This document shows, piece after piece, positions 1 to 5,541 of a stretch of 8,333 bases of DNA. Under the pieces are notes generated by a model. The model was not told the DNA's origin. It saw only the letters and a list, made by a program, of their open reading frames with translations, and ran no database searches. The position numbers and the translations under genes are program-made. This DNA comes from Acidobacteriota bacterium (lineage in GTDB: Bacteria > Acidobacteriota > Terriglobia > Terriglobales > Acidobacteriaceae), in NCBI GenBank assembly GCA_021810815.1, contig JAJZHR010000084.1:1-8333 (forward strand), read 5' to 3'. Every line of letters begins with the position of its first letter. Within the stretch, counting starts at the first letter, position 1.

Positions 1-145
1 CCTGGAGGCATCTCTCAAGGCCGTCCTTCGGCCCGCCACGCTCCAGCCTCGCGCTCAGCAGCCACAGAGCGGTGTAGGCCATCAGCACACGGTGCTGGCG
101 CGAGCACTGGCTCTCCGCAGCCGCCTCTGCCGCAGCCTCTACCAA
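1..145 (-). CDS. Possible partial hypothetical protein downstream of the pseudopilin
   Basis: A minus-strand frame stays open from a TTG at 145 to the left edge (48 codons), overlapping the last codons of the upstream pseudopilin by 7 bases. That arrangement would suit translational coupling. Other possible starts are a GTG at 88 and an ATG at 82. The N-terminal part is Ala/Glu-rich, and the stretch around MAYTALWLLSARLERG looks like an amphipathic helix. Third codon positions are strongly G/C, as in the neighbouring genes, which supports coding. I recognise no family. The open frame could be chance in GC-rich DNA, and a plus-strand frame is also open here, so confidence is low. The position suggests, without proving, a link to the secretion cluster. 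Confidence 0.35.
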   Translation of the reverse strand, partial: MVEAAAEAAAESQCSRQHRVLMAYTALWLLSARLERGGPKDGLERCLQ

Positions 146-546
146 GAGGAATAGGACTCGCCGTTGCTCGCCGTCCCCTCCGCTCCGCTGTGCACGTCGT
201 CGATGCCGGGATCGGTCTGGTCGATGCTGGTCATCGCTTCCTCCTGCACCGGCACCCAGGTGTCGGTGCGGCGGGTGATCGGGTCTTCCGGCATGGACTT
301 CAAATACCCCGCCTGCACCAGATCATCGAGCGATTGCGGCGCCTTGGCCTTGTCCTGGGTGTAGCTGTCGATGGCCTCGCGCATCACGTGCAGGTCTTCC
401 TTGAGCACGGCCTCGCGCGCGGCCCTCTGGGCAGCCACGTAATTGGGCACAGCGATGGCGACGAGGATCGAGATGATCATCATGACGATCATCAGCTCGA
501 TCAGCGTGAACCCCGACTGCCCGTGCCTTCTGCTGCGCAACGTCAT
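139..546 (-). CDS. GspG-like type II secretion pseudopilin (prepilin-type N-terminal methylation)
   Basis: A 135-residue prepilin-like protein. Residues 1-12 form a short basic leader ending in Gly12, followed by FTLIELMIVMMIISILVAIA: a class III prepilin peptidase site (G|F) with the conserved Glu at mature position 5 and a hydrophobic assembly helix to about residue 36. The middle (DLHVMREAIDSYTQDK) and the C-terminal SGAEGTASNGESYSSW match the end of GspG-type major pseudopilins. By family knowledge, the prepilin peptidase processes it at the inner membrane and it polymerises into the periplasmic pseudopilus that works with the secretin. The ATG at 546 is preferred over an upstream TTG at 567: it gives a normal leader length and has AGG upstream. 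It is the second of two related pseudopilins behind the secretin on this strand. A minor pseudopilin or type IV pilin role is possible. Confidence 0.88.
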   Translation of the reverse strand: MTLRSRRHGQSGFTLIELMIVMMIISILVAIAVPNYVAAQRAAREAVLKEDLHVMREAIDSYTQDKAKAPQSLDDLVQAGYLKSMPEDPITRRTDTWVPVQEEAMTSIDQTDPGIDDVHSGAEGTASNGESYSSW

Positions 547-657
547 TGCCTTATACCTGTTTCCCAATTCCTGATCCCTGCCCCTGATCCACGTGCCGGT
601 CCTACCCCGTTCCTCGTCCCATGTCCTACCCTATTCCCTATTCTCTGATCTTTCCCT
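547..657. repeat. Pyrimidine-rich degenerate repeat tract upstream of the first pseudopilin
   Basis: The plus strand is a run of short C/T-rich words such as CCTGATCCCTGC (570-581), CCCTATTCCCTATT (639 onward) and CTGATCTTTCCC (645-656). The minus strand, which is the coding strand for the pseudopilin, is correspondingly purine-rich with several GGG runs. Two of the 12-mers recur at 1078-1127. No gene is visible. It would form the untranslated leader or intergenic mRNA just before the pseudopilin ATG at 546. Confidence 0.6.
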
Positions 658-710
658 AAGGAAGCTCTGGAGATCAAGTACACAGGCACTCCCTCAGGGG
701 CTAAACGGTC

Positions 711-760
711 TGCGGAAAAGTCCGTTTCCGCAACAAAAAGCGTACCTCAGCGGCTAAAGC
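711..760. repeat. Intergenic repeat family B, copy 1, with an 8-bp hairpin
   Basis: TGCGGAAA (711-718) and TTTCCGCA (725-732) form a perfect 8-bp stem with a 6-base loop. The 3' arm continues into AAAAAGCGTACCTCAG and GGCTAAAGC up to 760. The 36 bases 725-760 recur at 1735-1770 with only two differences. Both copies lie in the gap upstream of a minus-strand pseudopilin. No coding potential is seen. Confidence 0.75.
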
Positions 761-807
761 CACATTGATCCTAAAAGGCTTACGGCAGGGCTGAAGCTGT
801 GACCTTC

Positions 808-855
808 AGCAAAACCGGGATTTTCCGCAGCCTGTGATGCCGCGCCCTTATTGAG
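808..855. repeat. Intergenic repeat family C, copy 1
   Basis: AGCAAAACCG (808-817) followed by TTTTCCGCAGCCTGTG (821-836) and a GCC-rich tail is a diverged copy of the unit found twice at 7936-8019. The shared core is TTTCCGCAGCC-GTGA with AGCAAAACCG before or after it. It is non-coding and sits within the 580-bp gap between the two pseudopilin genes. Confidence 0.6.
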
Positions 856-884
856 TTGGCCCCTTTGGATTGCTGCGGTGAATT

Positions 885-930
885 CCCACCCATGCCGCAA
901 AGACAACGACGCGTCATGGATGGGGCACCC
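885..930. repeat. Palindromic element with conserved ends, copy I
   Basis: The left end is CCCAC (885-889) and the left arm CCATG (890-894). A 20-base loop follows, then the right arm CATGG (915-919) and the right end ATGGGGCACCC (920-930). The arms pair and the ends pair as CCCA/TGGG, with a single C.A junction mismatch on the plus strand that is U.G on the minus strand. Three further copies with different arms lie at 1799-1837, 1890-1931 and 7853-7891. Confidence 0.7.
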
Positions 931-1020
931 AGTTCCGTGTCAACCATCTGAAGGCCGATCCATCAGCAAGCAGTGCTTTTACCAGCCTGTAAAACCGCGC
1001 AGAGTGCGCAGTGTTCACGG

Positions 1021-1036
1021 ATGGGCTAAAGCCCAT
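1021..1036. repeat. Short palindrome ATGGGCTAAAGCCCAT
   Basis: A perfect inverted repeat (ATGGGC / GCCCAT, loop TAAA). The inner GGCTAAAGC is also the end of both family B repeats (752-760 and 1762-1770), so this may be a related piece. The stretch 931-1077 otherwise holds no gene I can support. Confidence 0.5.
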
Positions 1037-1077
1037 GCCCCCTTCAAAGCGTACTCGACCGGGGCCTTCCATCCTCC

Positions 1078-1127
1078 CTGATCTTTCCCCTGCTCCCTGT
1101 TTCCTGCGGTATCCCTGATCCCTGCGT
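1078..1127. repeat. Pyrimidine-rich repeat tract immediately downstream of the second pseudopilin
   Basis: It contains CTGATCTTTCCC (1078-1089) and CCTGATCCCTGC (1114-1125), both also present at 547-657. On the minus strand it reads as GGG-rich sequence starting directly after the TAA stop of the pseudopilin at 1128, so it would be the first part of the 3' untranslated or intergenic mRNA. No T-run terminator is seen. Confidence 0.55.
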
Positions 1128-1616
1128 TTACCAGTCGGAATACTTGGTTCCATCCAGGGCGGTTGCGGTCGATTTGGTGTAGACGTCGAAGACGTTCTGT
1201 CCGCCCCACGACGTCGCATCCGCGTCGTCCTGCATGGAGCGCAGACCCCAGTCCGTGTTTCCGGTCATGGGATCGACGGGAATCCTCCGCAGGAACTTCA
1301 CTTTCTTGTCCTGCACGTCCACGCCGTCGACCAGCGTCTGCAAGTCGGGAGGATAGTTCATGCTGTCCAGCTTGGTGATGAACGCTCCCTTGTCGGCCGC
1401 ATCCTTGTAGTGGTCGATGGCGTCGCGCATCTCCCAGAGGTCGCGCCGCAGCACCCTCTCCCTGGCGCGCTGCACCTGGAAGCGGGTGATGGGGATGGCC
1501 GCCGACGCCAGAATGGCGACGATGGCCACGGTGACAATCAGTTCCACCAGCGTCAAGCCGGCCTCTCTGCTTCGCCGCCCTCTTGTCACACAGTCCGCCG
1601 TGGCCGTTCCTCCCAT
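1128..1616 (-). CDS. GspG-like type II secretion pseudopilin, second paralog
   Basis: A 162-residue prepilin-like protein from the ATG at 1616, which has a purine-rich AGAGAGAG just upstream. The 20-residue basic leader ends REAG, followed by LTLVELIVTVAIVAILASAAIP. The cleavage site is thus G|L instead of the commoner G|F, with Glu at mature position 5 and an N-terminal hydrophobic helix. It then has DLWEMRDAIDHYKDAA, the GspG-like PVDPMTGNTDWGLR segment and a C-terminal DGTKYSDW. These align with the same regions of the pseudopilin at 139-546, so the two are paralogs. Longer starts exist at 1646 (ATG), 1700 (ATG) and 1724 (TTG) but would give atypically long leaders. It lies 414 bp behind the secretin on the same strand. 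The expected role is pseudopilus subunit in the inner membrane and periplasm. Confidence 0.88.
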   Translation of the reverse strand: MGGTATADCVTRGRRSREAGLTLVELIVTVAIVAILASAAIPITRFQVQRARERVLRRDLWEMRDAIDHYKDAADKGAFITKLDSMNYPPDLQTLVDGVDVQDKKVKFLRRIPVDPMTGNTDWGLRSMQDDADATSWGGQNVFDVYTKSTATALDGTKYSDW

Positions 1617-1734
1617 GCTCTCTCTGTTGGACGAAATCCAGAGCATTCCGCTATCCGAGGTGTGCTCCCGCCTGGAAAGGGGGTGCTCTGATTCAGTCAT
1701 TCTGCAATTCCCGCAGGTGCTCAACAGGCTGTCA

Positions 1735-1770
1735 TTTCCGCAATAAAAAGCGTACCTCAGGGGCTAAAGC
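1735..1770. repeat. Intergenic repeat family B, copy 2
   Basis: TTTCCGCAATAAAAAGCG followed by TACCTCAGGGGCTAAAGC differs from 725-760 at only two of 36 positions. Here the left partner of the hairpin (TGCGGAAA) is missing. It starts about 120 bp upstream of the second pseudopilin ATG and runs directly into the next repeat module. Confidence 0.75.
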
Positions 1771-1837
1771 AAACGCAGGAATACTGTAAGGCGAGTATCG
1801 CACTCATCGCGATCAAGCTGCGATGAATGGGGCACCC
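1768..1837. repeat. Palindromic element with conserved ends, copy II, with 19-bp lead-in
   Basis: The lead-in AGCAAACGCAGGAATACTG (1768-1786) is identical to 7821-7839. After 12 bases comes the palindromic element: CGCAC (1799-1803, one base off the usual CCCAC), arm TCATCGC (1804-1810), loop GATCAAGCT, arm GCGATGA (1820-1826) and end ATGGGGCACCC (1827-1837). The last 37 bases are identical to the end of the copy at 7821-7891. It is non-coding, in the gap between secretin and pseudopilin. Confidence 0.8.
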
Positions 1838-1885
1838 GGCAAAGGATGCGGACGAAAGGGGGGAACGCGGCGATGGGGAGAGAGA

Positions 1886-1970
1886 GCACCCCACCCTGCG
1901 TCGAGACAACCGACGCGAGGATGGGGCACCCGGCACCCGGCCCTTGGCACCCGGCCTTCGGCCCTTGGCA
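1886..1970. repeat. Palindromic element with conserved ends, copy III, plus GGCACCCGG tandem motifs
   Basis: CCCAC (1890-1894), arm CCTGCGTCG (1895-1903), loop AGACAAC, arm CGACGCGAGG (1911-1920, one bulged base), then ATGGGGCACCC (1921-1931). The conserved end runs into three GGCACCCGG motifs (1925-1933, 1932-1940, 1946-1954) and two GGCCCTTGGCA motifs (1939-1949, 1960-1970). It is non-coding. The remaining bases up to the secretin stop at 2031 show nothing recognisable. Confidence 0.7.
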
Positions 1971-2030
1971 AGTGGAACGAATTCAAGACTCAGGACAAGA
2001 GCTTCATCAAAGCCTTCCCCAGGGGAGCTG

Positions 2031-4625
2031 CTACTTCGCGTTGATGGTGGCCTGCGACCCGATCGCGGGATAGTTCGCCTGCATACTGTTCTTCGCTCCC
2101 ACTTTGGTCAGCGCCACGGTGGTGCTGCCCGGCGCGAGCACCTTGAAGGTCAGCACGCAGAGCGATCCGTCTCCATTGACGCCCGGCACACCCGGAGGAC
2201 GCGACTCGTTGAGCACCAGGTTGCCATTGCCGTCGTCTCGATGCACCAGGGCGACTGCCTGATGATCCTTCGACAGCAGGTCTCCGGTGTCCACATTCTG
2301 CAGCGACAGCACCTTGGGGTTGAACTGCACCTCCATCGGCACGGCGGCCAGATCGCGCGCACCGGTGGCCTGCACCGTCATGGTGAAGGTGCTGCCGACC
2401 GTCTGGCTGCTGACGGAGGGGAGCAGCGACATGCTGAGCGGAGGACCGGCTGCCGCAGCCTGCTGCATCTGCGCCGCAGCAGCATTGGCCGCCGCAGAAG
2501 GGCTGGTCTGCGGAACAGGAGGCAGGGCGTTGGGGTTCTGAGCTGTCGGGACCTGTGCTGCCGGCGCCTGGCCCATCGGAGGATACACAGCGCCGCCGGC
2601 CACGCCCTGGGCGCTGGCATTGATGTTTGCGGGCTGCATTCCCTTCTGCGCCTCGGCAACAGCGGCCTGAACCGAGGGCTCCCGCCGCAGCTCGATCTCC
2701 GTGCCGCTGCCGGTGTCGATCTGCCGCAGGTTCAGCGGGCTCAGCACCGCCTCGCGCACGATGTGCGGCGTCAGCATGAAGACCACCTCATCGGTGGCAA
2801 TCTCATGCTGCTGCGAGCTGAAGAGATACTTGATCAGAGGGATCTCTCCCAGCCCCGGAGTTCCGGTCACAGAGACGGTATCCGTCTTTTGCAGGATGCC
2901 GGCGAGGATGTTGACCTCGCCCTCCTTCAGGCGGATGACCTGGTCGATGATCTTCTGGCTGATGATCGGCTCGCTGATGCCGCCGATGTTGGAGATGCCG
3001 TTCTCCGACGACACTTCGATCTTGAGCTTCAGCGTCACATCGTGGTCGTAGTGGACGGTGGGCGTCATATCGATGTTCACGCCGACGTCGAGATAGGTGA
3101 ACTGCGTCTGCACAATGGGGCTGACGCCCACGGCGCCGACGCCGCCGACGCCGCCGCCAAAGGAGCCGGTGGCCACGGGAATCTTGGAGCCGATCTTGAG
3201 GCTGGCCTTCTGGTTGTCGCTGGCGCGGATGCGCGGATTCTGGAGGATGCGCGTGTCGCTGTCTGTCAGCAGCAGGTTCGCGGTGGCGGCTCCGACCGTC
3301 ACGGCGAAATTGGTCGCGTTCAAGTGGGCCAGATCGTTGAGCGAGAGGCCTGCGCCTGTGTTGGTCGTGGTCGGCAGCCCCGTGGTGGGGTCGATGGTGG
3401 TCGTGCCGGTTGTGGTTCCGGCCGCCTGGGACGCGCTCTGCAACTGGACGCCGAAGTTCTGGGGCAACTGAATGCCGATATTGCGCAGCTTGTCGCGGTT
3501 CACTTCCAGCACAGCGACGTCCACCACCACCTCTGGGCGGGCGCGGTCCAGATCGTCAATCAGCTTCTGCGCCAGCAGCAACTGGTCCGGCGTGGCGCGC
3601 ATGACGATGGCACTCTGGCTGGCCACCAGGAAGACCTTCACGGAAGGGTCCAGCATGTTGCGCAGCGCGGTGAGGATCTGGTTGGCATCATCCTGAGCGG
3701 CGGCATTGGTGAGGTAGAACGTCTGGACGGCCAACTGCTCCAAATCCCGACGCTTGGTGGTCGTGTTCTGCGCGACGAAGATGGTGTTGGAGGTCACCGG
3801 CTTCCAGAAGGTGCCGGAGACGGTGGCGATGATGCGCAGAGCGTCGCTCAGGGGCACGCTGGTCAGGTCGATGGGGATGCGCTTGGAGGTGTAGTCGGGG
3901 TCGAAGAGGACGTTGAGGCCGGCCAGCTTGCCCACCGCGCGATAGATGTCTTTGGTGTCTCCCACCATGCTCATGGTGATGGGGGCGTCGGAAACCGGCT
4001 TCAACCGGACGGGGCCGGCAAAGGAGTTCAACTCCTTCAAGGAATCAGCAGGCGCGGGATTCTCTCCGCTTCCGCCAGCGGGCAATTGACCATTCGCTGC
4101 CTGGGCGGCCAACTGCGCGTCGTTCTGCGTTGCCATCTGCCGACGGGTCTCGTTGATCTCCTGCTGCGCCGCCTCGTTGCTGGGGTCGATGTTCAGGGCG
4201 CGCAAATCCTCTGCCAGGGCGTCTGTGAAGCGGCCCGCCTTGCGGAATTTCCGTCCATTCTCGACGTGAAAAGCGGCCGCCTGGAATCGCATCCGCTCGT
4301 AGTGGGTTTTGTAGCGCAGATCGCCGGGCTTCTTCTGGTAGGCCTTGAGGTAGTCGTCGTAGGCGGTGTCGAAGTCGTCCTTCTCCTCCGCCGCCTGTCC
4401 CCGCTTGGCCCATGTGGAAGCCGACTGGGCGTGCGCACGGGGAACCCACGCGCCCGCCACGCCCAGAAGGAAGAAAAATCCGAAAGCGACAGCAAAAACG
4501 CGGGCCGCAGAGAAAGCGCGGCAGCCGATGCGACTCACACTTTCCGGCACGCGTTGCTTGCCTTCCGCCGAGCTGCCCGACAGGCTTTCATCCGCAAATC
4601 CAAATCTCATGCTGCTCCGATTCAT
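2031..4625 (-). CDS. Outer-membrane secretin (GspD/PilQ-type) with C-terminal cohesin-like domain
   Basis: An 864-residue protein from the ATG at 4625. The signal peptide has its hydrophobic core at about 41-61 and a likely cleavage after AHA66. Next come a TPR-like helical region (about 70-156) and an N0/STN-like domain (about 216-287, ITMSMVGDTKDIYRAVGKLA onward). An N1 domain follows (about 299-360), then the secretin barrel (about 363-624) with the family signature PGLGEIPLIKYLF and the end VVFMLTPHIVR. A Pro/Ala/Gln-rich linker (about 646-731) leads to a beta-rich cohesin-like domain to the C-terminus (about 727-864). By family knowledge it forms the multimeric outer-membrane channel through which a type II system or pilus passes. 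Only one or two N domains are visible, fewer than in classical GspD. An upstream ATG at 4640 is possible. Starts at 4718 and 4757 would place the strong -10 element inside or downstream of the start and add a non-secretory N-terminus. Confidence 0.92.
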   Translation of the reverse strand: MNRSSMRFGFADESLSGSSAEGKQRVPESVSRIGCRAFSAARVFAVAFGFFFLLGVAGAWVPRAHAQSASTWAKRGQAAEEKDDFDTAYDDYLKAYQKKPGDLRYKTHYERMRFQAAAFHVENGRKFRKAGRFTDALAEDLRALNIDPSNEAAQQEINETRRQMATQNDAQLAAQAANGQLPAGGSGENPAPADSLKELNSFAGPVRLKPVSDAPITMSMVGDTKDIYRAVGKLAGLNVLFDPDYTSKRIPIDLTSVPLSDALRIIATVSGTFWKPVTSNTIFVAQNTTTKRRDLEQLAVQTFYLTNAAAQDDANQILTALRNMLDPSVKVFLVASQSAIVMRATPDQLLLAQKLIDDLDRARPEVVVDVAVLEVNRDKLRNIGIQLPQNFGVQLQSASQAAGTTTGTTTIDPTTGLPTTTNTGAGLSLNDLAHLNATNFAVTVGAATANLLLTDSDTRILQNPRIRASDNQKASLKIGSKIPVATGSFGGGVGGVGAVGVSPIVQTQFTYLDVGVNIDMTPTVHYDHDVTLKLKIEVSSENGISNIGGISEPIISQKIIDQVIRLKEGEVNILAGILQKTDTVSVTGTPGLGEIPLIKYLFSSQQHEIATDEVVFMLTPHIVREAVLSPLNLRQIDTGSGTEIELRREPSVQAAVAEAQKGMQPANINASAQGVAGGAVYPPMGQAPAAQVPTAQNPNALPPVPQTSPSAAANAAAAQMQQAAAAGPPLSMSLLPSVSSQTVGSTFTMTVQATGARDLAAVPMEVQFNPKVLSLQNVDTGDLLSKDHQAVALVHRDDGNGNLVLNESRPPGVPGVNGDGSLCVLTFKVLAPGSTTVALTKVGAKNSMQANYPAIGSQATINAK

Positions 4626-4708
4626 CTCATCCTGGCCCATTACAGGCTGTCTTCTACCGCTTCCGGAGCCCGTCTGGCGGCCCGTTTCCGCTCTTGCCGT
4701 CTGGGCCG

Positions 4709-4717
4709 AGTATAGCA
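4709..4717 (-). promoter_or_regulatory. Extended -10 promoter for the secretin gene
   Basis: The minus strand reads TGCTATACT: a TG dinucleotide one base before TATACT, close to the consensus extended -10. No good -35 box is seen at 16-18 bases, which is tolerated for extended -10 promoters. Transcription would start near 4702, giving a leader of about 77 bases to the ATG at 4625. Confidence 0.5.
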
Positions 4718-4791
4718 TTCCACCCCCTGAAATCCCCCTGCACCAGCCCTCTGCCATCGCAGTCCGCCGGGCCTTTGCGCCCTGGTCTGCG

Positions 4792-4827
4792 TGCTAGCAT
4801 CACTACTGGCTTCCAATTCCGGAAGCC
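4792..4827 (+). promoter_or_regulatory. Weak promoter candidate and leader hairpin upstream of smpB
   Basis: TGCTAGCAT (4792-4800) resembles an extended -10 (4 of 6 matches) without a clear -35. It is followed by a perfect 7-bp inverted repeat GGCTTCC / GGAAGCC (4808-4814 and 4821-4827). This would give an smpB leader of about 100 bases with a small stem-loop. It is suggestive only. The rest of the divergent gap (4626-4907) shows nothing else clear. Confidence 0.3.
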
Positions 4828-4907
4828 GCACGGAATCGGCCATCCAGCGCGCTTTTTGCCGGGCGCAGTTGGCAGCCGATGACACTTTCCTGAAAGCTCC
4901 CCGCGCA

Positions 4908-5447
4908 ATGACACGCCCTGCCACACCAACGAGTTCCGGAGCCAAGCCAGCCGCGCCCCGGAAGAATGCTCCCCGCGACCCGGTGGCCGCCGGAGGCCGC
5001 GATGCCGCGTTCAACCGCTCGGCCAGCTTCCACTACTTTCTGGAAGACCGCTTCGAGGCAGGAATCGCGCTGCGCGGCACGGAGGTGAAGTCCATTCGCG
5101 AGGGCAAGGCCAACCTGAAGGACGCCTACGGCCTGCTGAAAGACGGCGAAGCCTTCCTTCTGAACGCGCACATCGGCCCGTACTCGCATGGAAATGCCTC
5201 AAACCACGAAGCAACGCGAACCCGGAAACTTCTTCTGCACAAAGCCGAACTTGAAAAGCTTCTGGGTAAGACGCGCCAAAAGGGTTTCACGCTGGTTCCC
5301 ACGCGTCTTTATTTTCGCAATGGCAAAGTGAAATGCGAGCTGGCGCTGGCGAAAGGCAAGCAGGACTGGGACAAACGCGAGACGGAACGGAAACGCGAAG
5401 GCGACAAGGAAGCCAAAGCCGCCATTGCCCGCAGCCAGCGCCGCTGA
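4908..5447 (+). CDS. smpB: SsrA (tmRNA)-binding protein SmpB
   Basis: A 179-residue protein from the ATG at 4908. It has the SmpB landmarks in order: GIALRGTEVKSIREGKANL (52-70), HIGPYSHGN (88-96) and NHEATRTRKLLLHK (99-112). These are followed by GFTLVPTRLYF (126-136), GKVKCELALAKGKQDWDKR (139-157) and a basic tail. SmpB binds the tRNA-like part of tmRNA and, via its C-terminal tail, occupies the mRNA channel of stalled ribosomes to start trans-translation. The N-terminus before the OB-fold is a roughly 35-residue Ala/Pro/Lys-rich extension, longer than usual. The frame is open back to a GTG at 4791, but that extension shows no SmpB similarity, so the ATG is preferred, although no strong Shine-Dalgarno sequence precedes it. 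It is transcribed divergently from the secretin. pepA follows 94 bp downstream on the same strand. Confidence 0.96.
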   Translation: MTRPATPTSSGAKPAAPRKNAPRDPVAAGGRDAAFNRSASFHYFLEDRFEAGIALRGTEVKSIREGKANLKDAYGLLKDGEAFLLNAHIGPYSHGNASNHEATRTRKLLLHKAELEKLLGKTRQKGFTLVPTRLYFRNGKVKCELALAKGKQDWDKRETERKREGDKEAKAAIARSQRR

Positions 5448-5541
5448 TTGGCGACAGGCCACGCTCTGACAGCAACTATGACAGCAAGATCGGGAATCGC
5501 GCCTGATAGCGCACCAGGCAAACTTGGGCCACAATAGAAGC

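Noticed and set aside
914..1219. Minus-strand open frames of 64-101 codons overlapping the end of the second pseudopilin
   Set aside because: They lie in a different frame from the pseudopilin, run through the repeat-rich gap and show no protein-like pattern.
711..1970. Repeats considered as a CRISPR array
   Set aside because: The repeats are of several unrelated kinds and irregularly spaced. There are no uniform spacers and no cas genes nearby.
3126..3162. GC-rich 9-base tandem repeat (GCCGACGCC-like) as a possible regulatory repeat
   Set aside because: It lies in the secretin coding sequence, in frame, and encodes the Gly/Val-rich loop of the barrel domain, which explains it.
1827..4715. 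A 962-codon open frame on the plus strand antisense to the secretin
   Set aside because: It mirrors the secretin gene. Its translation is low-complexity His/Arg/Gly/Asp-rich with no domain pattern, while the minus frame has signal peptide, N-domains and secretin signature.
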